Shown piece after piece: positions 1 to 6,995 of a DNA stretch of 13,092 nucleotides (position 1 is the stretch's first letter; each line of letters opens with the position of its first letter). This DNA is from Verrucomicrobiales bacterium. GTDB taxonomy: Bacteria; Verrucomicrobiota; Verrucomicrobiia; Verrucomicrobiales; DEV007. The notes beneath the pieces are model-generated. The model was not told the origin of the DNA, made no database searches, and saw only the letters and a list, made by a program, of their open reading frames with translations. The stretch is taken from NCBI GenBank assembly GCA_013003335.1, contig JABDJT010000291.1, forward strand, positions 1-13,092. The letters run 5' to 3'. Both the position numbers and the translations under genes were made by a program.

Positions 1-1533
1 ACATCCTGCTTTGCAGACCGCGTGATTTGCGAACAATGGCCGGACGACGCCAGCGCCCGCGAAATCGCCCGCATCCTGAATCCGGGGCGGGGGATGGTCA
101 TCGGTCGCGACTCGATTCGGAGAAAACTGGCCGGCGAAGGTGGGCTGAACTTTCTGCCCGCGGAGGTGGCCGAAGGCTGGACCCTCGCGAGGCGTCCGAA
201 AGCGGAAGGCGCCGGGGACTGGACCCACCAGTATGGCGCAGCGGACAATTCCGCGACCAGCGGCGAAGCGCTCAGCGGGGCTACGGCCACGACGGACCTG
301 ACTGTGCAATGGGTCGGCCGACCGGGAGCCGATTTCGGGATCGACCGGCAATCCCGCATGCCCGCTCCGCTGTCCGCCAACGGCCGGCTTTTTCACCAGG
401 GCATGAACCGCCTCGCCGCGCTGAACGCCGGCAACGGCGCGGTGTTGTGGAGCCTGGAAATCCCCGATCTGCGGCGGCTGAATGTCCCGCGGGATTCGGC
501 GAACTGGTGTGCGGATGACGATGTTCTCTATGTTGCCGTCGGGGGTGAGGCCTGGATTCTCGATGCCGAAACCGGCGAACGGAAAGAGGCGCTGACTGCG
601 CGCGATGCCTCGCAGGAAAGCGACTGGGGCTACATCGCGAAGGTCGGCGACCGGCTCATCGGCAGCACAACCGAGCCTGAATCCGGATACAAGGCCTACT
701 GGACGAAGGCAATGTGGTTCGATGGAAAAGCCGGCTCGCAGGGCACGGCGAAGGTCTGCAGCGATTCGCTTTTCGCTTACGCGCCGCATTCGAAAGTGAA
801 ATCGTGGACCTACCGGAACGGCGCGATCTTAAACTCCACGATCGCCGCCCGTGACGGCCGCGTCGTTTTTGTCGAATCGAGAAATCGCGATCTCCCGAAA
901 CGCGGTCAGCTATCCGGTTCGGAGCTTTGGAAAGATCAATTCCTCGTCGCACTCGATGTGAAATCCGGCCGAAAATTGTGGGAGCAACCCATCGATACCG
1001 AGGACGGATCGATCACATTTTACCTGCAGATGAGCGACGACGCGATCCTGATCACCGCGTCGAACACCGCCTATCATTTCGCGACGTATGATCCGGAAAC
1101 CGGCAAGCCACTCTGGCAGAAATCCAATCCCTGGCCGGACGATCATCACAGCGGCCATATTCAGCACCCCGTGATTTTGAACGGCGTGATTTACCTCCAG
1201 CCGAACGGATACGACCTCACCACCGGTGAAATCGTGACTACGAAAATGGGCGCGCGATCCGGTTGCCACACTTACATCGGCGCTCGCGATGCCCTGATTT
1301 ACCGGGGCGCCGGACGGCGCGTCGCAATGTGGGACACAAAAGAAGAAACCGTCACCGCGTGGGATCGGCTGCGCCCGAGTTGCTGGCTGAGCCTGATTCC
1401 CGCCAACGGTATGCTGCTCGTCCCGGAGGGTGGAGGCGGCTGTTCGTGCGGCAACTGGATGGAAACCTCAATCGGTTTTGCCCCGCTGAAATTGCTCGAA
1501 ATCGGAGAGCCGAAGAAAGGAGATGGAGAATGA
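1..1533 (+). CDS. PQQ-like beta-propeller protein with a C-terminal fragment of a SAM-methyltransferase module (5' partial)
   Basis: The reading frame is open from base 1, so the start lies outside the window; the GTG at 22 is probably internal. About 510 residues are visible. The first ~70 resemble the end of a class I SAM-methyltransferase fold, with REIARILNPGRGMVIG matching the common 'ARVLRPGG' strand. A DWTHQYGAADN linker follows, then a propeller whose blades show PQQ-like repeats such as ALNAGNGAVLW (near 418), ALDVKSGRKLW (near 950) and TYDPETGKPLW (near 1085). The C-terminus has a Cys-rich tail, GCSCGN, then TSIGFAPL. Large proteins of this build (propeller, methyltransferase, propeller) are familiar from Planctomycetota and Verrucomicrobiota, but their reaction is unknown to me; the missing N-terminus may hold another propeller and a signal peptide. 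The stop overlaps the next gene's start (ATGA), which implies translational coupling. Family call fairly sure; substrate unknown. Confidence 0.8.
   Translation, partial: TSCFADRVICEQWPDDASAREIARILNPGRGMVIGRDSIRRKLAGEGGLNFLPAEVAEGWTLARRPKAEGAGDWTHQYGAADNSATSGEALSGATATTDLTVQWVGRPGADFGIDRQSRMPAPLSANGRLFHQGMNRLAALNAGNGAVLWSLEIPDLRRLNVPRDSANWCADDDVLYVAVGGEAWILDAETGERKEALTARDASQESDWGYIAKVGDRLIGSTTEPESGYKAYWTKAMWFDGKAGSQGTAKVCSDSLFAYAPHSKVKSWTYRNGAILNSTIAARDGRVVFVESRNRDLPKRGQLSGSELWKDQFLVALDVKSGRKLWEQPIDTEDGSITFYLQMSDDAILITASNTAYHFATYDPETGKPLWQKSNPWPDDHHSGHIQHPVILNGVIYLQPNGYDLTTGEIVTTKMGARSGCHTYIGARDALIYRGAGRRVAMWDTKEETVTAWDRLRPSCWLSLIPANGMLLVPEGGGGCSCGNWMETSIGFAPLKLLEIGEPKKGDGE
1516..1522 (+). promoter_or_regulatory. 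Ribosome binding site deciding the start of the second propeller gene
   Basis: AAAGGAG lies 7 nt before the ATG at 1530, inside the end of the preceding gene. It fixes this start over the upstream in-frame open region and supports coupled translation through the ATGA overlap. Confidence 0.75.
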
Positions 1534-2750
1534 AAACGGTCATTCACATTTCTCTCTTTGTCGCCCTCGCAGCTCCGGCACACGCTGAAGACTGGCCCAC
1601 CTACGGGCACGACAACCGCCGGTCCCACGTCACTTCCGAAAAGCTCAACCTCCCCCTCACCCGGGCCTGGGCACGGATCTCCCCTCACCCGCCACAAACG
1701 GCGTGGACGGCTCCGGCGAGATGGGATGCCTTTGCCGGAAACGAGGGGCTCCAGTCGATGCGGAATTTCGATCCCGCATTTTTCGTTACTGCCGTCGGCG
1801 ATCGCGTGTATTTCGGATCCTCCGTTGACAACGCCGTCCACTGTCTCGACGCCCAAACCGGCAAGGAAACCTGGCGCGCGTTTGCTGACAGCGCAGTGCG
1901 CCTTCCGCCTACAATTCACGATGGTCACGCGCTCTTTGGCTCGGACGACGGGCTGGTCTATTGCGTCAAAGCCGACACCGGAGAGAAAATCTGGCGCTTT
2001 CGGCCGGCCGAGGGCGAAACCCGTCTCATCCCCAGCAACGGCAAGCTCATCTCCCCCTGGCCGGTCCGCACCGGTGTTCTGGTCGAGCCGGTAACGGGCG
2101 CCGCCTACTTCGGTGCGTCACTTTTTCCCTGGGAAAAATCCATCCTCGCTGCTGTCGATTACCGGAGCGGGAAACCGCGTTTCGTGCAGAAGCAAACCAG
2201 CGTCACCCTGCAGGGCGCGTTGCTCGCTTCCCGCGAACGCCTTTACGTTCCGCAGGGCCGCAGCGCCCCGCTTGTTTTTGACAAAGCCACCGGAAAACGA
2301 CTCGCCGATGTGAAAGGCAGCGGCGGCGTCTGGTGCATCCTCACCGCCAGTGAGGAATTGATCGCCATGCCGCAGAATCAGAAGAAAAAAGAGGACACCG
2401 TCCAACTCACCAACGCCCAAACCCGAGAATCCATCCTCGCCGTCGCTGGCGCCAACCGCATGCTCGCATTCGGCCCGACCCTCATCGTTCACCAACGGCA
2501 GAGCCTCAAAAAAATCGATCGCCAGACCAAAAAATCCGCGTGGGAAACCCGTCAGCCCGTTCCCTCCGCCCTGATTCTCGCAGGCGACACCATTTTTCTC
2601 GGCGGCAACGGCATCATCACCGCCGTCCATCTCGAAACCGGCGAGCAGACCTGGACGGCAGGGGTGGAAGGCCGGGTATACGGGCTGGCTGTCGCGAACG
2701 GACGGTTACTTGCGAGCACGGATCACGGGCATGTGATTTGTTTTGAGTGA
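1530..2750 (+). CDS. Exported PQQ-like beta-propeller repeat protein
   Basis: 406 residues. The open frame reaches back to 1263, but the ATG at 1530 has a strong ribosome binding site and gives a clear signal peptide (MKTVIHISLFVALAAPAHA, cleavage likely before EDW), so it is taken as the start. The mature protein opens with DWPTYGHDNRRSHVTS, a form typical of PQQ-like propellers of this phylum group. Repeats follow: HCLDAQTGKETW (~104-115), YCVKADTGEKIW (~144-155), VFDKATGKRL, and AVHLETGEQTW near the C-terminus (~365-375). It probably forms one periplasmic or envelope propeller. It resembles the N-terminal propeller of the larger propeller-methyltransferase proteins, so it may be a separated or duplicated partner of the upstream gene. 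No catalytic residues for a PQQ dehydrogenase were recognised, so a binding or scaffold role is more likely than an enzymatic one. Function unknown. Confidence 0.85.
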   Translation: MKTVIHISLFVALAAPAHAEDWPTYGHDNRRSHVTSEKLNLPLTRAWARISPHPPQTAWTAPARWDAFAGNEGLQSMRNFDPAFFVTAVGDRVYFGSSVDNAVHCLDAQTGKETWRAFADSAVRLPPTIHDGHALFGSDDGLVYCVKADTGEKIWRFRPAEGETRLIPSNGKLISPWPVRTGVLVEPVTGAAYFGASLFPWEKSILAAVDYRSGKPRFVQKQTSVTLQGALLASRERLYVPQGRSAPLVFDKATGKRLADVKGSGGVWCILTASEELIAMPQNQKKKEDTVQLTNAQTRESILAVAGANRMLAFGPTLIVHQRQSLKKIDRQTKKSAWETRQPVPSALILAGDTIFLGGNGIITAVHLETGEQTWTAGVEGRVYGLAVANGRLLASTDHGHVICFE

Positions 2751-2763
2751 AATGTTCAATCCG

Positions 2764-2807
2764 ACGATCCAACAGAGTGCGTTCGCCAAAACAACCCTCT
2801 TGGTTCG
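2764..2807 (+). repeat. Intergenic imperfect inverted repeat, copy 1
   Basis: This lies in the 135-nt gap after the propeller gene, starting 13 nt past its stop. It aligns with copy 2 (9650-9693, minus strand) in the same orientation relative to the flanking genes. Shared blocks are ACGA, CCAACAG, GTTC and ACCC with only short gaps, about three quarters identical by hand. The inner arms (AACAGAGT and ACCCTCTT) pair at 6 of 8 positions, so the structure is weaker here than in copy 2. No T-tract follows, which argues against a standard intrinsic terminator. The rest of the gap (2808-2885) shows no clear promoter or hairpin of note. Confidence 0.5.
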
Positions 2808-2885
2808 TAAGACGAAGCTGACAGCCCGGTGTTCTGGCTCCACCCCGCAGGTTGCATCGCCCCGGATTCGCGCATCAATTTCTCC

Positions 2886-4760
2886 ATGATCATTCGACTC
2901 GGGTTTACGGCACTGGTGGTGTGGCTCGCATCTTTCCCGGCCCCGGTTGGAAAGGCTGGAGAGAATTGGCCGGAATTGCCCGAATCAAACGGCGAAGTCG
3001 AAATTCCGGCGCAGGAATGGCCGATGAAACCGGGGCCGCGGACGGTGGCGATCCGGATTCATTACCCGGGCGGAAAGCTCGCGAATGTCACGCAGGAAAC
3101 GGGGCTGATGCTGACGTTGCACAACTGGGGCGGGACGTTTTGCGCCGGCACGGCGAACCCGGACGCACTGGCGAACCGGCTGAATGTGGTCGCGATTTGT
3201 GTGAACTATTTGCAGAGCGGCCGAAAGGCATCAGTCGCGGACCCCGAGCCGTATGACTGCGGATTTCTCCAATCGCTCGACGCACTGCGCGCCCTCTGGT
3301 TCGTTCATGACGGGCTTTCCGGACGCGATATCCCTTTCGCCAAAAACCGGATTCTCACGACCGGCGGAAGCGGCGGTGGGAATGTCTCGCTGATGGCGAA
3401 CAAGCTCGCGCCCCGCACATTTTCCGGGGTAATCGACATGTGCGGGATGCCGAAATTGAGCGACGACATCGCCTTCAATCTCCCCGGTGGAACAGGCCTG
3501 AATGCCCGCTGGAGCCGTGATCCGGCCAGCCCGAATTTTCTCAGCCTCGCAGATCAGGAAATCCGGTTCGTGGGAAACCCAAAACATCTCGAGGTGATGA
3601 AGCATCTCGGCGCCAGCGCCCGGGTCGTGGTGGTGCACGGTCGTAGCGACACAACCTGTCCCTTCGCCGATGCGGAGGAAATGGTGGCGAATTTTCGCGC
3701 AGCCGGGCTCGACGTGTCGCCACAGTTTATCGGAAAAGATGACCTCGACGGTAAGGTGTATACCAGCTCCGCCCACGCCCTCGGCAACCGCACTGAAATT
3801 GCGATCCGCTATTCGACCGACCTGCCGGCGCGGAAGAGCCCGTCCGATTTTGACCTACGGGATGAGAAAGTCCGCTACCCCGTTACGGGCGGCGAATTCG
3901 TAATTTCCTACAAGACTGGATACCCCGTCGCCCGGTTCGAGCGCACGCCGAATTTTCGCGTATTGGCCCCGACCGCTGCTCGTCTCGAGCCGGACCGGGA
4001 GGTCGTTTACAAAAGAGTCGGCGACCGCTCGCTTCACCTCCACATTTTTGATCCCGCAGAGCGGGGAGCCAAAGTCTCCGCCCCGACCCCGGTTTTCCTG
4101 ATCATCCACGGCGGTGGCTGGACCGGCGGCGAGCCGCGGAAATTCTACCCGATTGCAGACCATTTTGCCCGGCGCGGAATGATGGGCATCAGCCTCGAAT
4201 ACCGGCTGCTTCGCAAGGCGGATGACGCGGCAACCACGGTGTTCGATTGCGTGCGGGACGGACGGTCTGCCGTGCGATTTCTCCGTGAAAATGCCGCCGA
4301 TCTCGGAATCGATTCGGATAAAATCGTGGTAGCCGGAGGTTCCGCGGGAGGGCACGTCGCCGTGGGAACCGCCCTGTTCGATTTGGATGAGCCGGCCCAA
4401 GCGGATTCCCAAACATCGCCCGTGCCGAACGCTCTCGTGCTGCTGAACCCGGTGATCGACACCTCCGAAAACGGATACGGTAAGGCCAAGATCGGCGACC
4501 GCTGGAAAGAGCTCTCCCCTGTCGACCACGTGAAACCCGGTCTCCCGCCTACGATTTTATTTCACAGCACGGACGACAAAGTAACGCCCTATGGCGGCGC
4601 AAAACGCTTTGCCGAACGGAGCCGTGCTGTCGGGAATGACTGCGAGCTAATCACCTACGAAGGCGGGCGCCACGGCTATTTCATTTTCGACCTGGCAGCG
4701 TATCGGGAGGTGATGAATCGGATGACGGATTTCCTGAAAGCGGAGGAAATGCTGCCGTAG
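2886..4760 (+). CDS. Exported protein with two tandem alpha/beta-hydrolase (esterase-like) domains
   Basis: 624 residues from the ATG at 2886. That start is chosen over the GTG at 2829 because it begins a good signal peptide (MIIRLGFTALVVWLASFPAPVGKA); no strong ribosome binding site is visible. The N-terminal half has a nucleophile elbow GGSGGG (Ser162), a probable acid in HGRSDTTCPF (Asp255) and a probable histidine in SSAHALGNR (His297). After a linker around 325-385, the C-terminal half has the HGGGW oxyanion motif of hormone-sensitive-lipase/BD-FAE-type esterases (His408), GGSAGG (Ser486), STDDKVTP (Asp563) and EGGRHGYF (His596). Both halves therefore appear to keep a full Ser-Asp-His triad. 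Similar secreted esterases act on acetylated or feruloylated polysaccharides, but the substrate here is inferred only. The gene is separated from the upstream propeller pair by 135 nt and may have its own promoter. Confidence 0.88.
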   Translation: MIIRLGFTALVVWLASFPAPVGKAGENWPELPESNGEVEIPAQEWPMKPGPRTVAIRIHYPGGKLANVTQETGLMLTLHNWGGTFCAGTANPDALANRLNVVAICVNYLQSGRKASVADPEPYDCGFLQSLDALRALWFVHDGLSGRDIPFAKNRILTTGGSGGGNVSLMANKLAPRTFSGVIDMCGMPKLSDDIAFNLPGGTGLNARWSRDPASPNFLSLADQEIRFVGNPKHLEVMKHLGASARVVVVHGRSDTTCPFADAEEMVANFRAAGLDVSPQFIGKDDLDGKVYTSSAHALGNRTEIAIRYSTDLPARKSPSDFDLRDEKVRYPVTGGEFVISYKTGYPVARFERTPNFRVLAPTAARLEPDREVVYKRVGDRSLHLHIFDPAERGAKVSAPTPVFLIIHGGGWTGGEPRKFYPIADHFARRGMMGISLEYRLLRKADDAATTVFDCVRDGRSAVRFLRENAADLGIDSDKIVVAGGSAGGHVAVGTALFDLDEPAQADSQTSPVPNALVLLNPVIDTSENGYGKAKIGDRWKELSPVDHVKPGLPPTILFHSTDDKVTPYGGAKRFAERSRAVGNDCELITYEGGRHGYFIFDLAAYREVMNRMTDFLKAEEMLP

Positions 4761-4764
4761 CTCT

Positions 4765-5712
4765 TTATTTCTCCAGCTTCGCCAACTTCTCCCGCACCAT
4801 TTTCGACGTTTCGGGGCTGAGAATCTGCCAGCAGGCGAGGCCGTCTCCCACGAGATCCCACTCGTCGAATACCCAGACAACTTTCTTGTCTTTTGTAACT
4901 TCGAAAATTTGCGGGTCATCCTCCCCGGCGTGGCAATTACCGGCGAGGATGTTGCCGTTCGGGAGTTCCTGCAGCGTCGTCATCCAGCCGAGTTCAATGT
5001 CTGTTCCCGGAACTTTTTTCTCAATTTTCCAGACAATCTTTTTGTCGGGCGATACCTCGACGAGACTGTTTCCGCTGCCCGAGCAGATCATCGTATTTCC
5101 ATTTTTCAGGCGGATCGCACCATAAACCCGGGTCCCGATTTCGTACTCCCAGACGATATTCCCCTCGCCGTCATACTCGGTCACAACTCCCGGGTTTTCG
5201 GCGCAGGCGAGGTAATTGCCGTTGTCCAGAATCCGCATCAACCGGGTCTTTTTCCGGCCGCCTTCACCGAGCGGAACGGATTTCACGAGCTTGCCGGCCT
5301 GATCAACATGGATAATCCGACCCACGCTGCTTTCGACAATTACCGTCTCGCCATTGTCCAGGCGGGCAAAGGCGTGGACGTCGACCTTTTTGCCTTCGTT
5401 TCCGTTCTGCTTCGCCGAATCGTATTCCCACACGACATCTTTCCCCAGCGTGATCTCCTGTGTCTTCGTCCACGAATCATGAAACAGGATATTTCCGTTC
5501 GGAAGCAAGTGGACGTCGTGATGGCCTGCGTGACCTTTTTGGGGACCGGCCGTATCATGTTTCCAGAGTACGTTCCCTTTCGCGTCACAAATCGCCAGCA
5601 CGTTCTTCCCGTAGGAGGCACCCACCAGGGCGAGTTGGTCATCTTCAATCGCAGAAGTAATCTGGGTAAGCGCGAGAAAAGCAATGGAGAGCGCGAGTCT
5701 TCGGGTAATCAT
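4765..5712 (-). CDS. Exported NGN-repeat beta-propeller protein, arylsulfotransferase-like
   Basis: 315 residues, starting at a well-placed ATG (AGGA 7 nt upstream) and a signal peptide MITRRLALSIAFLALTQITSA. The mature protein is made of repeats of about 44-48 residues with a pattern like L-x-NGN-x-L followed by G-x-x-VW-x-Y: LLPNGNILF (~69-77), RLDNGETVI (~118), ILDNGNYLA (~161), RLKNGNTMI (~201) and ELPNGNILA (~249). Each pairs with segments such as KDVVWEY, GNIVWEY, KKIVWKI and KKVVWVF. This is a five- or six-blade propeller like the ASST (aryl-sulfate sulfotransferase) and PQQ-like groups. DVH occurs in two blades (66-68 and 111-113), and a GHHDVH motif may be a ligand site. It is shorter than true ASST enzymes and no catalytic histidine can be assigned, so it may be only a binding propeller. 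It converges on the tandem hydrolase gene with a 4-nt gap. Confidence 0.78.
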   Translation of the reverse strand: MITRRLALSIAFLALTQITSAIEDDQLALVGASYGKNVLAICDAKGNVLWKHDTAGPQKGHAGHHDVHLLPNGNILFHDSWTKTQEITLGKDVVWEYDSAKQNGNEGKKVDVHAFARLDNGETVIVESSVGRIIHVDQAGKLVKSVPLGEGGRKKTRLMRILDNGNYLACAENPGVVTEYDGEGNIVWEYEIGTRVYGAIRLKNGNTMICSGSGNSLVEVSPDKKIVWKIEKKVPGTDIELGWMTTLQELPNGNILAGNCHAGEDDPQIFEVTKDKKVVWVFDEWDLVGDGLACWQILSPETSKMVREKLAKLEK

Positions 5713-5719
5713 GCGGTAA

Positions 5720-5723
5720 TCCT
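5720..5723 (-). promoter_or_regulatory. Ribosome binding site of the NGN-repeat propeller gene
   Basis: AGGA on the minus strand, 7 nt before the ATG at 5712, supports that start. The 109-nt divergent gap (5713-5821) must hold promoters for both flanking genes, but no convincing -35/-10 pair could be picked by eye. Confidence 0.55.
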
Positions 5724-5821
5724 AAAGAAGAATCGCGGTTTCGGAAATACTTCGTTTGCGGTTGCCGGATTTCGCCACAAAACATTCGCAAATCGGAGTC
5801 TCCCGCCTATGATCGCCCGTT

Positions 5822-6988
5822 ATGGGTAAACGCTGGACCTTGGAAAAAGCGGGCGCGGAGCCCGGGCCCGGGCTGCATCCGCTGGCGGGAGCGCGATTCA
5901 GCGTGTTCGCGAATCGGTCGCTCTTCACTGCCGGGCTGCACCCGAGAAATCGCAAGCAGCGATTCATCGGGTGGGCGGCTCAGTGCGCGCGCTTCCCATT
6001 CGCCCTTTACGAATCGATAAAATGGGGCGGCGCAATTCGCCGGGAGAAACTTGATAAACCCCCGGTTTTTCTCGTGGGCCACTGGCGAAGCGGCACAACG
6101 CATCTCCACAATCTGATGAGCCGCGATCCGCAATTCGGATACATGACATTCGCGGAAACTGCCATGCCGCTCGACATGCTTGGCAAGAAAGTCGAACTGG
6201 GCCGCAAAATCATTGACGATTCCCTGCCCGAAACGCGTGGCTATGACAACGTGAAGCTCACCCTATCCGAGCCACAGGAAGAGGAAATGGCTCTCGGGAA
6301 CCTGAATTCGGTCGGTTACTACAACATTTATTATTTTCCGCAGCAGATGGAGAAGGAGCAGAAAAAAGCACTGCTACTCGAGGGAGCGACGGAGAAGGAA
6401 AAACAGAAATTTGAGGAGACCTACGAATTCCTGGTCCGGAAAGTGAGCTACGTGAAAGGTGGGAGGCAACTGCTCTTCAAAAACCCGTCGAGCGCCGCCC
6501 GAATCCCAATGCTGAAGCGGCTGTTTCCCGATGCAAAATTTGTTTATATCGTGCGGAATCCCTGGCCGGTATTCTGCTCCAGCGTTGCAAAATTCCCGCG
6601 CCTGATGAATGCGTTCGCCTGGCAGGACTGGGATGGCATTGATTTCGCCGATTTCACGCTGCGAAATTATGGCACTCTGCAGGAGAAATATCTCGCCGAT
6701 CGGGAAGAACTCGGTTTGCCGGAATCCGATCTTGTGGAGACCAGTTACGAGAAGATTACAGCTGACCCGGTCGGGGAGATCGGGCGAATTTACGATAAGC
6801 TCGGGATCGAGAATAAAGAGGAGGGACTGAAACCGATCGCCGAATACGCCAATTCCATTTCCTCCTACAAGCGCAACGTGCATACCGTATCGCACGAGCA
6901 TGCCGGGCGAATTCAAAACGAGTGGAAGTTCGCGTTCGACGAATGGGGATACGATCTCGAACCGCCGGCTGATATCAAGGTCCGCTAA
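5822..6988 (+). CDS. Sulfotransferase family protein (PAPS-dependent type)
   Basis: 388 residues, no signal peptide, so probably cytoplasmic. The PAPS 5'-phosphosulfate loop is GHWRSGTT (residues 86-93), preceded by the usual strand PVFLV. The 3'-phosphate-binding segment is YIVRNPWPVFCSS, with Arg245 and Ser253/254. KNPSSAARIPML before it and ETSYEKITADP after it are typical of the Sulfotransfer_3-like bacterial group. Known members transfer sulfate from PAPS to sugars, lipids or other small acceptors; the acceptor here cannot be read from the sequence. The N-terminal HPLAGARFSVFANR block matches the region that normally precedes the loop in this group, which supports the start at 5822 despite the lack of a good ribosome binding site. 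It is divergent from the ASST-like propeller gene and converges on a hydrolase gene 7 nt away. Confidence 0.9.
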   Translation: MGKRWTLEKAGAEPGPGLHPLAGARFSVFANRSLFTAGLHPRNRKQRFIGWAAQCARFPFALYESIKWGGAIRREKLDKPPVFLVGHWRSGTTHLHNLMSRDPQFGYMTFAETAMPLDMLGKKVELGRKIIDDSLPETRGYDNVKLTLSEPQEEEMALGNLNSVGYYNIYYFPQQMEKEQKKALLLEGATEKEKQKFEETYEFLVRKVSYVKGGRQLLFKNPSSAARIPMLKRLFPDAKFVYIVRNPWPVFCSSVAKFPRLMNAFAWQDWDGIDFADFTLRNYGTLQEKYLADREELGLPESDLVETSYEKITADPVGEIGRIYDKLGIENKEEGLKPIAEYANSISSYKRNVHTVSHEHAGRIQNEWKFAFDEWGYDLEPPADIKVR

Positions 6989-6995
6989 TCGCCGA

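Noticed and set aside
22..1533. GTG at 22 as the true start of the first propeller gene
   Set aside because: The frame is open to base 1 and the residues from there continue a methyltransferase-like fold, so the gene more likely begins upstream of the window.
2804..2816. TTCGT-AAG-ACGAA small hairpin as a terminator after the propeller gene
   Set aside because: Only 5 bp of stem with mixed composition and no T-tract; too weak to call on its own, and partly inside repeat copy 1.
3855..4529. Minus-strand open frame of about 224 codons inside the tandem hydrolase gene
   Set aside because: The + strand carries intact esterase motifs across the same region, and the minus frame shows no protein family features.
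4909..5829. + strand open frame of about 306 codons opposite the NGN-repeat propeller gene
   Set aside because: The minus-strand frame has regular repeats, a signal peptide and a ribosome binding site; the + frame has none of these.
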